The notes under the pieces are model-generated. The model made no database searches. It saw only the letters and a list, made by a program, of their open reading frames with translations, and was not told where the DNA came from. Positions 1 to 11,580 of a DNA stretch of 64,000 nucleotides are shown here, piece after piece; positions within the stretch are counted from its first letter, which is position 1; the number at the start of each line of letters is the position of its first letter. Source of the DNA: Eonycteris spelaea (taxonomy: Eukaryota; Chordata; Mammalia; Chiroptera; Pteropodidae); the NCBI GenBank assembly GCA_003508835.1, contig PUFA01000570.1:62001-126000 (forward strand), given 5' to 3'. A program made the position numbers and the translations under genes.

Positions 1-405
1 CATTTCTGAGATTAGTAATTTGTGTCTTCTCTCTTTTTCTTAGTTTGCCTTGTTAGATGATTATCAATTTCCTTCTCTCTGGGTAACTTAACATGTTTTG
101 TGAGGCAAGTCTACTGGCAACAAGTTCTCTCAATTTTTGTAAGAAAGTCTACTTCTCCTTTACTTTTTAAGGACAATGTTGCAGAATACAGAATTCTAAG
201 TTGGTGGATTTTTTTCTTTCAATATTTCAAATATTTCACTTGACTTTCTTTTTGGTTTCATGGTTTTTGATGAACAGGCAGATGTAACTCCTATCTTTGC
301 TCTTCTATAGGTAAATTTTTATTTAATTTGACTCTTATCTTGATTTTTTCTTTATTTTTGATTTTGTGCAGTTTGAATATAATATGCCTAGGCATAGTCT
401 AATAT
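1..405 (-). mobile_element. Old L1 fragment, antisense (ORF1 to inter-ORF region)
   Basis: The text GAGGCAAGTCTACTGGCAAC, then CAGAATTCTAAGTTGG, then GATGTAACTCCTATCTTTGC, then ATGCCTAGGCATAG follows in order the well-known antisense text of the L1 ORF1/inter-ORF region. The same region occurs diverged at about 38.1-38.4 kb in this window. The reading frames are broken throughout. The element continues left of the window. Divergence suggests an ancient L1M-type copy. Confidence 0.7.
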
Positions 406-844
406 AGTTATAATACCACTATCTTCTGATTCTCTATACTTATGGAATAGAATGTAATTATGAGAGTTTGAGAATTGTGTAAATAATTTTGTCAGAATGC
501 AGCCTTAAGCTTATGGCAAAAGTAGGAGGGAATAGGTTGAGTGGATCATCTCAGAAGCCTGTGGTACTCAAGGAATTATGGCTCAAGACATATTATAATT
601 CCGTGAGTAACCACAGTGTTAGAGATCAGTGTACTACATGCCCTGTTATCTCAGCCAGATCAAGAGAAAAGATTATGAGGCATGACCTTCATAGTAATAA
701 CTGTGTTTAGTTATAACTAATTGAGAGCAGCTAGGCATTCAGGAGCAAGGTCACTCACATGCAAGCATCTTACCAATAAATTTATCTTATATTTTTTTGT
801 AAATTTAAATGTAGTGGCTACCTAAACACAGCCTACTAAATTTA
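406..844. other. Intronic sequence, no feature recognised
   Basis: AT-rich unique-looking sequence. A 73-codon open frame at 489-710 (+) has no recognisable domain and no codon-like bias and is not called as a gene. Confidence 0.6.
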
Positions 845-1235
845 TGCTTATTTATTAATTAAAACTATTTATTGATCACATGTGCTAGGTTTTGTTCTAG
901 GCACAGAAATGCTATAATGAACAAAACAAAATGATAATTACATTATAGTTGAGGGAGATAGAGGATAAACAAATAAATTATAATTTATATAAGTGTTATG
1001 AGGAAAGATAAGGCAGAGAAAACAAATCAAAATGATTTGGGGAGTTTTTTTTCAGTTAGGATGATCAAGGAAGGCTTTTATGGTAAAGTGACATTTGAGC
1101 TTGTATAACATGATGGGTATGAAACCAAAATATTGGGTAAGAATGTTTCAGGCAAAGGTAGCAGAAAATGCAAAGATCCTGAAGTTGACATTTAAGGCCT
1201 AGGCTGGAGAGAAAAGGTTGAAAGTTGTCTACCTA
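845..1235 (+). repeat. Ancient interspersed mammalian repeat, family not named
   Basis: Elements in order: ACTATTTATTGATCACATGTGC, shortened here to the recognisable TGTGCTAGGTTTTGTTCTAG, then ATGAACAAAACAAAATGATA, GATAAACAAATAAATTATAA, AAGTGTTATGAGGAAAGATA and CAAGGAAGGCTTTTATGG. These follow the common mammalian repeat whose consensus reads roughly 'stage of life of ... TGTGCTAGGCAC ... GAACAAAACAGAC ... AGTGCTATGAAGAAAA'. Similar copies occur at 43495, 46535 and, for its distal part, 39500. I cannot place it firmly in a named family. Confidence 0.55.
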
Positions 1236-4200
1236 TTGGTATTTGTTTGAAGGATGGCGGATCATAAAATTGGATTGTCCCTGGTAATACTTACAAATAT
1301 ATCTAAGAAATATAAAACAACACAGTGGCTAGGTTTAAATAAAATACCTCACTTTATTTAGTAACTATATTTTAGTCAATTTTAGATTGTTCTGGGAAAT
1401 TGGATTGGCAAAGTACATGAAAGACAAATTTTGCCTTTGACTCTTTCTTGCTCATTGTTTGTTTCACTGTCATAGAGTCTAAACTTGTAATTGCACCATC
1501 CAATCTTTACTTACTTTATTGATATTTTATAGTTTGTATTCTTTTTGAACTATATTTTATATAATTATGTTTTCATTAAAAAGCTAAATATTGAGAAAAG
1601 CTCCAATTTAAAAAGGATTCTTCAATTTGATTTTCATGATAGGAATTGTATATCTTTAAGATTAGATTAAGACTCTGTTAGTAACGTGGAAAGGTAACAT
1701 GCAATCTGGAAATAAAGATTCTTAGGCTGATAGAATGTGATTAATGAAAGAGATAATGGACTGAGAAATATAGCAACAGAAGACATTTGTCTTGGTTGTG
1801 GTCTTTTTTTTTTTTTAATTTAAGCTTCAGAACACAATTTTATTCTTAAAGGAAAACTAATAGTAAGCCATCTTAGGACTTCTAATAGTAAATATACGGT
1901 CATGGAATAATACAACATCTTGGTTTTCAATGAATATTCACTTTGTATAAATAGAAGATATTTATAATTAGTTTTGTGTTCAAGTGTGTGCCAGAGAATT
2001 TATAGCAGAAAGATCCAGATATAGTATAATTGGAAAAAAATATATACAGATTTTTTTTAAGTTAAAGGTTTAAGCATGTGTGGCAGAATTTACCATAGAG
2101 AGGCATTGCTTATGGTGTAGGGCTTAAACTATTTTAAAATTAAAAAAAAAGGAGGGATGTGTTTAATTATAAATAACTTAGTTTCAAATCATGTAAACAT
2201 TCCAACAATAAACATTTTTCTCCTCAGACGTGAAAATAGTATGCTATTTTGTTCTTTGATTGTGATATAACACGTTTTATGCAAGTAAAACTGATTTACA
2301 TATGAAGCTTAAGTTATAGATTGGAAGATATATTTATAGAAGTTGTACAAAATTTAAGGACCATTAGAATGCATTGGATATTTTTTGAATAAAATATAAA
2401 ATGATTAATTATATTTTTGCAAGAAATGTTTCTTTAAAAGGTTTTCTGAGAGAAAACTTTCAGTTGTTTTAAAAACAACCTTTGAATATACACTACGTAC
2501 CTGGCATTATGCTGTAGTTTTTATATATTTGCTAATTCAGATTCATGAGGATTCAAAAGTATTTTACTAACCTCTAAATTTGAGTGACAAACTAACACAG
2601 CATGCAAATATATTTTACTGACTTTAAACTTACCAAATTTAACTTGTAAATATTAAAGATAATTAAAATGCCCTGGTTTGATCTTTGTTGTCTTTGCTTT
2701 CTTAGATAATGTTTAGTTTTACTTAGGGAATAAGAGGCCCCTAAATTTCAGGTGACCGAACTGAATGATTAGAATGGCAATACTTTTGTAATGAAAAAAG
2801 CTTTGACATGATAGTAAGCGTGCAAACCTAGCGCTATTAAGTAGAGTGCTTAGCATTTTTATTCTCGAAGTTAAGTTCTTTTGATCAAATTCTCTTTGAT
2901 AAAATAAAAATGTCATTAACAGAATCTCGAATTTATTTTTATGAGACTATAAGAAGCTATCTTGGTATTATATTACTAATTTCCTCCTTACTGACCATCT
3001 AACTTCTATGGAAGTCCAGTGATTCTCAAGATGTGTTTTTACAACTAAACTGATACAGAAGCCTTAATTTGAAAGTCAAGCTTGCTCCCTCTTCAGTATT
3101 AATAACTCAGAAACGTGTCCCTTGATTTCATAATGAATGAAGAGTTGGTTACTTAAAAGTAAAAGAATCAAAAGCTGAAAATCTCAGCTTGCTATCATCT
3201 AAATAAAACATGATAGGGATAGTTGTAGTTTCTTAAAGAAAGAAAGCTAAGGAGAAAGTATTTTGATACTAAAACGTAGAACAATAATTTAGTAACATTA
3301 TCAAAGGAGAAATGTGGCCTTTGAAATAGAAAAAGGTTTTCATGAGTTATCTCTATATAGAACACCATTTTATTACTATAAGATTACTAAACTTCAAATT
3401 GTTATGTGTAAACAAATTGTAATGCTTTGTTTAAAATATATTTTTTTCTGGCCTTCGTGTTCTCTAACCATCTGTAGAGTTGAATTCTATTATAGTATAA
3501 TTCTTAAAACATATATTTGATTATACTACAGTTCAAATCTCATCTTAGAAACATAAACAATAATTTCCTTTATATTGAATAAGTATTACATACTTAACCT
3601 ATACAAAATATTACTAAGCACTACTTTCCTTGGGTTCTAGCATGTATAGTTTGCTCTTTAAAATATTGGAGTCTAAAAGTCTTTTTTTTTATAAATAACT
3701 ATTGAGACATAATTTATGCACCTTAACAGTCTAAAAGTTTTTGATTATAAACTACTTACTACTAGAATGTATTCCTGTTTTACAGGCAACAAAACTCATT
3801 GATCTAAAAGATTTAAAATTTTTCCTGAGAACTCAGAGCAAGGGAAATAGCTTAGATCTGTCAACAAGTAGAGCATTAAGCAAGGAAACTTTACAAGGGG
3901 GACTGGAACTGAGACTCAATTTGGAAAATTATATTCTAAATTAGTACTTTTCAAAAAATTCAGATATAAAATGAAAAAAAGGAGATCCATGATGTTAACA
4001 AAATATTTAGTGCCTATTGTCCCACTGCAGTAAGAAATACAATTAAATTGCAAACCTAATTGTAATATGACCTTGTTATTAGGTGTCTTGCATAAATTGC
4101 TGGAAACTGAGTGAACCTTTACAATTCTAGTATAAAGTAACACCCATTTAATAAAAAACAAACAAACAAACTAGTCAGGTGTTTAAGGCAGCTGCTAGGT

Positions 4201-6860
4201 TAAAATTGAATTAAATGGTCTCATATTGTAATTATTTGTGTTAAAAAATTTATGAATTCTTCTGTATCCTGTTAGTAACCCTCTTTCACTTTGTAACCTC
4301 AAGTAATGTGTAAGGAATTTGTGTCACCTTTGTCATCATATACCACCCATTTCAGGATACAAAATCTCACATATTTGAGGGAAACATTTGGTTGCATGGA
4401 TTAGACTCATTTATGTAATTGCTTTTAGTAAATAATCTCTGAATGTTGTTAACTTACATGTAATGTTTCTTAAAATGAGATCAAAAACACGACCTTTAAA
4501 TCCAAGTAGTATTGAATCGGTGGTGGTGGTGGGGTTCTCCTTCTCTTTTCTACCTCTAATGTTTGTAGGAAGAAAAATGTTATGCAAATACAAGTGTGAG
4601 AGAAAGAGATTTTTCTCTTATTGCTAGTAAAGCTTAATGGTGTTTTAGAAGTGATATTACACCTCAGAAAACGGGTAATGCATCTTTAAAAGCTAAACTA
4701 CATCTTCTTTACTTTTATCAAATTCTCTATAAATCTTTCATGACAGTTTATTTAACAAAGTGTCATTGAAACTGTATAGATGATTGATGTGACCCATGTA
4801 AGATCAACATGAAATGTTTGTAAATGTCAGCAAAATGTGACCATCTAAAAGCATATAAGGATGGAGTTTCTGTGAATGTGAAAAACAAACAGAAAAATGT
4901 TTATCTTATTCTTTGCTTTCTGGTATGCAATTACAAATTCATAGAAGAAGTGTTGTATTTGATTTTCCTTGGAGTTCATGCCATCAGAAGTCTAATTTGC
5001 TTTTGACATTTACTCTTACAAAGCTTTCGTCTCTTATTCATTGGATAAGTTTTTTCTATTGCCTATGGAAAATAATATAGACTCAGGACTTCTTAGAAAA
5101 AAGATAATTGTTCTGGAAAGTATTATCAGAACCTTGACCAAAATCTTTATGTATAAATTATAGGAATCAATTAACATAGAAATGTTATTGAAGAGTTCTC
5201 TTCTGCATGTAGACAAAAAGCATTGTTGATTTTCCATTTAATTGAAAACATTAATGAAGTAAAAACAAACATAATAAGAGAATAAAATAGGAGGAAAAAT
5301 AACAGATTATAAATATATAAGAAGAGTATTTCAGCAGGTCACTCTGAATTGAATTGTTTCTTCCTATTTCTATTTAATGTGTTTTTATATAAAACAAGTA
5401 TTATCCTTAGAATAGAGTGATTCCTTCCTTGGAGGTGATGTGTTGTTTGTTATGTTTTTTGCATTACATTAACACAAAAGCGGAATGAATAGAGTGATAT
5501 CAATGCAGATAATGAACAGGAAATGAATAGTAGAGAATACAAAATGGAAATTTGAAAATTAGTTGGCATCATGAGATTTTCCCATTAAATGTGAACATTT
5601 TTGCAGAAGGGGGATTGCACATGTATTGTTCATCTAATTAATACATTCTTCACTTCTTTTTGCAAATAATTGTGCAAGTCCACAATTATCATGAAAGATT
5701 ACAGAGTTCCTACTCTTCATTATAAGCCGTTTCCTATCATAATAGCATACATATACATATGTTTGCATAGTATATATTTTGAAATGGGATTTGGATATCT
5801 TGCTCACCCTGTGGAGCTCATAGGAAATGCTTGGTAATGGTACAGAAAAACCATAAGTATAAGTAACTGAAAAACAACTACTTTAAATCCTCAAGTAAAC
5901 ACATTTCTATGGGATTCATACTTAGCTTCGAGGAAGACATGGCAAGGTAAGACAATTCAAAATGTATCTTGGAATAAGTGCACATCTCATTTCAAAGTTA
6001 TTTGCTCTCTGTATCTCTAGTATGGCACAATGATTGGCTGTGTCCAGAGTGATGATCCTAAGCTATAGCAAGATCTCTGGTCATCTAAGAAAGATTCCAT
6101 TTTATTTATAAACTTGTACTTACAAAATTAAGAAATTGTTCTAGCATATTTTGAAAATATATTAAACTACTGCACCATAAGCATAATTAGAATTGTAATT
6201 TTTGAGCACATACTGATTGAAAAACTCTATGATAGACCCTAACCATAAATCTTATTCCTGAATGATTCTATTAATTAGTATACTCTGAAAAACATGTTAA
6301 CTATTTTTCAGTCTATTATATGTGGACAATTATATTTTCATGTATATGATAATGTTCAAAAAACTGTACTTAACATTGTAGGAGACTAGGTTGTCATAGA
6401 ATTAACTCTTGCCTGCCTCTTGGTGAATCTAGTTGGAAAAATAATTCATGTATTAATGTATTGATTACTTAAATACAAGGTAAGAAGTATACATGTCTAA
6501 GAGAGGTATAGATAAAGATCAGTGATAGCCGGTAAAGGGCCATAGAAGGCTGAATAGCTTTTGGCTGCTAAGAATAAGATGGCTTACAATGAATAAATAT
6601 GACTGGAAGTCAAAATCTCTTTAAAAATAAATGTATATTATTAAGAAGAAAACAGAACTGAACTCAATAGTACACTTTTTCTTGACTCCTAAATTTCTAT
6701 AAATCGTAATTCAAAATTAAATTTTTTTAAAAAAATTATATTGCTGTTTTTCTTTGTAAGAAAGAATATGGGTAGTTTTTCTCAGGGGTTTTCCATGACA
6801 ATATATGATTTTTTACTGTAGTGAAAAATATAAAACTTGAATTATTGTACAACTTAAAAT
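1236..6860. other. Intronic sequence, no gene; long AT-rich unique stretch
   Basis: No coding exon, RNA gene or clear transposon was recognised. It includes poly-T at 1804-1817, a short possible MIR remnant near 2500-2600, and a possible old L1 tail scrap at about 3685-3740. Open frames of 60-81 codons here (for example 3741-3944 +, 3916-4161 -) are of chance length in AT-rich DNA and show no family resemblance. Confidence 0.6.
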
Positions 6861-6861
6861 T

Positions 6862-6884
6862 GAGAGAGAGAGAGAGAGAGAGAG
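6862..6884 (+). repeat. (GA)n microsatellite
   Basis: An uninterrupted GA dinucleotide run of about 11.5 units, in otherwise unique intron. Confidence 0.95.
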
Positions 6885-7994
6885 CAAAATATTTGATAAT
6901 GTGATAATGTCATAAAGTTCCACTAAATCAAAATCCACAAAAGGGGATTTTGGTATACTTGGAACTATTTTATTCTTTCAAGAAAAGGAGTAATAAGAGA
7001 TATTTGCATGGATATCCATGTTCAAAAAAGAGGTGGGCTATATTTACCTCCTTTGCAAACCTTCTGTCTTGATACTGCTTGAGATACTTGCATGTTCCCA
7101 GCAGCTCAGTTTTAAAAGGAGACTGGGGTGTCCATCAGGTCATGTTTCGGTTTTGAACTTGCGACATTCTTAAATATTGGAGTTCATATCCAGATATCAT
7201 AGCGTGTGACAGACACCTATAGGCTCTTTGAAGTAAGGGGCACAAGATCCAGTGAAATTGTCCATAATTTTGATAATCTAGAAGAGATGTTTAAGTGATA
7301 TTATGAGATATCAAGTCAATGTCTTACAACTTCCATGCCCTTACTTGATTCCTATTGGTTTTTAAAAGATGGTTTGAAGTATTTATTACCTCAGAAAGAG
7401 TTTCCCTCTTTTAATATGATTAGAAGATGTGCTTTAGATATGTGTTTTCAAGCTTTTTCAAAATGAGTGATTTGAAGAGTTTTGCAGTTGGAACTCTCTG
7501 TATAATAAAATACAAATATGAGATAATGTACTTGCTTTGCATATATATCATTAATTTCCTATACCATAACCCTGAATGTTAACCATAAAGACCTTGAGAA
7601 AATCATTTTATTTTGCCAATTTTGGAGGAGTTCAAGACTATGTGGTTACCCAAAGCTTTACAATATAAATGCAAATCTAACATTGCAGACGAAGGTAGTA
7701 GGTTACATGGATACATTTTTGAATGGCAGAAGTGGGAGAAATATCTATTAGTGATAGAATATGGTTGGTGAGCCTTTTTAAAGCTCATACAGCTGTTGTC
7801 GTATGTTACTTTTTACATGTTGGGGGAACTGGCTTCAAATACTTAATTTTGTAATTTAGAAAGTGTTCTAAGGGTGAAATCATGTTGCGAGAAAAAATGA
7901 TGCTATACTCTTTTCTTTTACCTAAGTATCTTATTGTTTCTTGTTATCAGCACCAGAAGTGATTAGGAAATTCCACTTTCGCTAAGAATGAAAG
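6885..7994. other. Intronic sequence, no feature recognised
   Basis: Unique-looking intron, slightly less AT-rich at about 7050-7260. A 61-codon minus-strand frame at 7603-7788 has no recognisable similarity. Confidence 0.6.
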
Positions 7995-8458
7995 ATGTGT
8001 TCTCTCTATATAGTAGTATGTCATCTGCAAATAATAACAGTTTTACTTCTTTCTTTCCAATTTAGATGCCTTTTATTTCTCTTTCTTGTCTGATTGCTGT
8101 GGCTAGGACTTCTCATACTATGTTGAATAAAAGTGGTGAAAGTGAACATCCTTGTCTTCTTCCTGATTTTAGGAAGAACACTTTTATCTTTTTTCATTGA
8201 GTATGATGCTAGCTTTGGGTTTGTCATATATCACCTTTCATATGTTGAGGTATGTTTCCTTTATTTTCACTTTGCTGAGAGTTTTTATCATAAATGGATG
8301 CTGGATTTTGTGGAGCACATTTTCTGCATCTATTGATATGATCATATGATTTTTATCCTTCATTTTGCTTATGCAGTACATTACGTTAATTGATTTGTGG
8401 ACATTGAACCAAACTTGCATCCCAGGAATAAATCCCACTTGATACCATAATAATTCCA
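7995..8458 (-). mobile_element. L1 ORF2 reverse-transcriptase fragment, antisense
   Basis: Read on the minus strand this encodes part of the LINE-1 ORF2 reverse transcriptase. The segment runs from QVGFIPGMQ (8458-8400 region) through ISIDAE to the catalytic FADD codons (8020-8034, seen on + as GTCATCTGCAAA). The FADD box itself is intact, but the frame is interrupted by stops and shifts, so no functional protein is possible. It is a 5'- and 3'-truncated remnant that abuts another antisense L1 piece to the right. Confidence 0.88.
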
Positions 8459-8908
8459 GCAATCACCTGACACCATACAATGCTTTTACAATATTATTGG
8501 CTGTATCCCTATGCTGTACATTACATCCCCATGACTTGTTTTATACCTGGATATTTGAACCTTATTTCCCTTCACCTTCCCCCCTCTTTTAATTTTTTTT
8601 CAATTACAATTAGCATTCAACATTATTTTATATTGGTTTCAGGTGTATGGCATACTGCTTAGACATTTATATAGTTTAGGGAGTGATTCCCCTGACTAGT
8701 CTATTACCTATCTGATACTATACATAGTTATTACCATATTTTTTACTATATTCCCTGTGCTTCACTTTAAATTCCTGTGACTATTTTGTAACTACCAATT
8801 TCTACTTAATCTCTTTATCTTTCCCGTCCCGCCTCCCCAACCCTCCTCCCATCTGGCAACCATCAGCTTGTTTTCTGCATCTATGAGTCTTTTTTTTGGT
8901 GTTTGCTC

Positions 8909-8910
<2 letters not shown>

Positions 8911-8944
<34 letters not shown>

Positions 8945-8945
8945 T
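8911..8945 (+). repeat. (TTTA)n microsatellite within the L1 3'UTR
   Basis: About nine units of ATTT lie where the antisense L1 3'UTR normally has a short T-rich stretch. Confidence 0.95.
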
Positions 8946-9079
8946 AGTCCACATATAAATGAGATTATATAGCATTTGTCTTTGTCTGACTTATTGCACT
9001 AAGCATCATACCTTCCAGGTCCATCTATGTTGTCACAAATGGTAAGATTCCATTCTTTTAATATGGTTGAGTAATATTC

Positions 9080-9083
<4 letters not shown>

Positions 9084-9117
<34 letters not shown>
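9084..9117 (+). repeat. (AC)n microsatellite within L1 ORF2
   Basis: A run of 17 AC units follows ATATTCTATT, the place where intact antisense L1 reads ATTCCATTGTATATATG. The microsatellite therefore grew from the L1's own TATATG stretch. Confidence 0.95.
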
Positions 9118-9118
<1 letters not shown>

Positions 9119-9236
9119 ACCTCTTCTTTATCCAGTTGTCTCTTGATGGACACTTAAGTTGCTTCCATACCTTGATGATTGTAAGTAATTTTGCAATGAA
9201 TATAGGGGTGCATATATTTTTTTCAAATTGATGTTT

Positions 9237-9450
9237 TAGGTTTCTTTTTAAAATTTATTTATTTAAATTAGTTTCAAATATACATCACATTAGTTAAATA
9301 TCTACATAGTTCATAAAACGATCCCCCCAATTGCTCCCTCCCACTCCTGGCCCTACACCTAGCCAACATATTAATGCTAACTGCATTCCCTATGCTGTGC
9401 TCCCCATCCCCTTGACCAGAATCTATCAACTACAAATTTGTAGGTTTCTT
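9237..9450 (-). mobile_element. Young 5'-truncated L1 3' end with 10-bp target-site duplication
   Basis: TAGGTTTCTT occurs at 9237-9246 and again at 9441-9450. It encloses about 194 bp that starts with a T/A-rich tail complement (TTTTAAAATTTATTTATTTA) and continues as antisense L1 3'UTR (GTTTCAAATATACATCAC, CAATTGCTCCCTCCCACTCC). When the insert is removed the surrounding antisense ORF2 is continuous (GATGTTTTAGGTTTCTTCAG). This is a textbook nested retrotransposition: the insert is younger than its host L1. The insert's 3'UTR matches the sense tails at 56.8 kb and 11.5 kb, so it belongs to the same lineage-specific L1 group. Confidence 0.88.
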
Positions 9451-9875
9451 CAGATAAATACCCAGAAGTGGAATTTCTGGGTAATAAGGTAGTCTATTTT
9501 TAATTTTTTGAGTGACCTTCATGTTTTCCATAGTGGCTGTACCAATTTTCAATCCCACCAACTGTGCCTGAGGGTTCCCTTTTCTCCACATTCTCTCCAA
9601 GACTTGTTGTTCTTTGATTTATTGATGATGGCCATTCTGACAAGTGTGAGATGATAGCTCATTGTGGCTTTAATTTGTGTTTCCCTGGTGATTACTGATG
9701 TTGAGCATGTTTTCATTATGTCTATTGACCATCTGTATGTCCTCTTTGGAGAAATGTCCATTCAAGTCCTCTGCCCAGTTTTTAATTGGATTGTTAATTT
9801 TTTAGTGTTAGGTTGTATGTGTTTTTTATAAACTTATTGAATCTATCATTTCTTTAGGTATAGAAATGTTTGTTG
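9451..9875 (-). mobile_element. L1 ORF2 C-terminal segment, antisense (continuation of the host L1)
   Basis: Minus-strand translation gives the ORF2 C-terminal region, with recognisable GTLRHSWWD and the preceding methionine-rich [10 protein letters not shown] stretch. On the + strand it reads CCATAGTGGCTGTACCAATTT and TTGATGATGGCCATTCTGAC. It carries stops and ends near 9875. Confidence 0.85.
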
Positions 9876-9879
9876 AATA

Positions 9880-9955
9880 ACCATACTACAGTGTGCACCT
9901 GAAACTAATATAATATTGTATGCTACCCATATTTTAATATAAAACTTTTTTAAAA
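9880..9955 (+). mobile_element. L1 3' terminal scrap, sense
   Basis: The text GTGCACCTGAAACTAATATA followed by ATATTGTATGCTACCC and an A-rich tail is the extreme 3' end of a common placental L1 subfamily. It lies in opposite orientation to the antisense L1 on its left, so it is a separate insertion. Confidence 0.7.
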
Positions 9956-10898
9956 ATAATGAAATATGTGAAAAAAATTACCAGAACAACTCCTGGTTAC
10001 TGCATTCTTATTTAGACAGTATCTTCAATCTAGAAATGTATAGTGACTTTCAAATGGTTATGTGTCAAGTTCATTAGTACATGGATAATAAAATAGAATA
10101 AAATATAAGGAAAATATCATGCAATATGTAAAGTCACTGATTTAAATTTTGTCATTAGATAATTTTGACTAAGGTAATGTTTTAAATACATGGATATCAT
10201 TTAGGGAGCTCTCCACTTTAGCTGTATTTGTGACTGTATAAACTAAGCGCCAGTTTAATCACTTTATTATTTTCTTGTTATTGTTTCTTGGTGTACCATC
10301 TACCATTTGTCCTTATTCCATTTTTATCTGAGCCTATCTGCACCTATTTAACTCTAACTCCTTCTTTTAAGGTGTTAGTGACTCTGTTCATTTTGATATC
10401 AGTTGAAAGCTAGTGATCATATTCCCAATTTTTTGAGCTTTTTGCTAAAGATTTAAACTCATCTAAATTCCAGCAGAGACATCTGTAGAATACCATTCAT
10501 TCTATATGCCAATTTCAAGCTTGTTATTCCCAGCAAGTTAATGCACCTGCCAAACAAGGTCAGGGAGTACATCTTCCCAGTATGTGAAAGCCTTAATTTC
10601 AAAGTCCAACAAAACACAAAAGAAAAACAATTATAATGTTATGCTGTCTAATATGTTAGAAATTAAATATTTGCCTCTTTATTTAGCTTATATAGTGATT
10701 TTGGAAGGAAAGAGTAAGAACAAAGTTATAAGGACCAGCAGTTGGAAGAAGATCTATTTTAATGTTCTCCATTTTAAGCCCCAGTTCCCAATGGGCCTTA
10801 CAGAGATAACGTTATTGGTAGAGGGGATATGGCAATAAATTTTTAGGGCATTGCCTATAGAAAATCAAAGTGTAATAAATAATCAAGTCATTCAATAA
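9956..10898. other. Intronic sequence, no feature recognised
   Basis: Unique-looking intron. An 84-codon frame at 10584-10838 (+) has no recognisable protein family and no promoter or exon context. Confidence 0.55.
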
Positions 10899-11580
10899 AA
10901 AAACAGCCACTATGGAAAACAGTCTGGAGGTTTCTTAAAAATTAAAATGAATTTACCTTTTGACACAGCAGTTGTATTTCTGGGTATTTATCCAAAGAAA
11001 ACCAAAACAATAACTCATAGAGATCTATGCACCCCTATTTTCATGGCAGCACAGTTTACAATAACTAATATATGGAAGCAACCTAAATGCCTATCAACAG
11101 ACGACTGAATGAAGAAGTTATAGTTCATATACAATGGAATATTACTCAGCCATTAATAAATGGAATCCTACCATTTGCAACAACATGGATGGACCTAGAG
11201 GTTATTATGCTGAGTGAAATAAGTCAGACAGAGAAAGATAGATACCATATGATTTCACTTATATGCAGAATCTAAGGAACAAAAAGAACAAACTAATCAA
11301 AAACGGACTCACAAATATAGAGGCTAAACTGGTGATGGCTAGAGGGGAGAGGAGTTAGGGGCTGAGAGAATGGGGTGAAGGGTTAAAGAAATATAAATTA
11401 GTAGTAAATGGATGGTGATGGTGATGAGGAGAAGGGGACAGAGAATGCAATTAACATTAATGTAATGGCTAGGAGGAGAGCCAGAGGAGAGAAAAAACAA
11501 TTAGGGGGATCATTTTATTAACTATCTAAATGTCTAACCAATGTATTGTATGTTTGAAACTAATAATAAAATAAAATAAA
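10899..11580 (+). mobile_element. 5'-truncated L1, ORF2 C-terminus and 3'UTR
   Basis: It starts in the ORF2 C-terminal region (CACTATGGAAAACAGTCTGG), continues through GGTATTTATCCAAAGAAAAC, ATGGAATATTACTCAGCC and ATGGATGGACCTAGAGG, and ends the ORF near 11270. A purine-rich 3'UTR of about 300 bp follows (GGGGGATCATTTTATTAAC, then GTTTGAAACTAATAATAAAA), ending in an (AATAA)-type tail. The same 3'UTR type ends the L1s at 56.85 and 58.55 kb. No clear target-site duplication was visible. Confidence 0.88.

Larger units (their letters stand above)
8459..9236 (-). mobile_element. L1 3'UTR and ORF2 C-terminal segment, antisense
   Basis: The order on the + strand is 3'UTR first (C-rich stretches such as CACCTTCCCCCCTCTTTT and CGCCTCCCCAACCCTCC). 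Next comes text characteristic of the antisense ORF2 C-terminus (CACATATAAATGAGATTATA, GGTCCATCTATGTTGTCAC, GAGTAATATTCTATTAC, TCTTGATGGACACTTAAGTTG). Two microsatellites lie inside it. A young L1 3' end interrupts it at 9247-9440, after which the same antisense ORF2 continues. Confidence 0.85.

Noticed and set aside
489..710. 73-codon plus-strand frame with mixed amino-acid composition
   Set aside because: No family resemblance and no splice-site framing consistent with an exon.
8911..9117. Regularly repeated units that might suggest an array such as CRISPR
   Set aside because: They are plain TTTA and AC microsatellites inside an L1; there are no spacers, and the sequence is mammalian.
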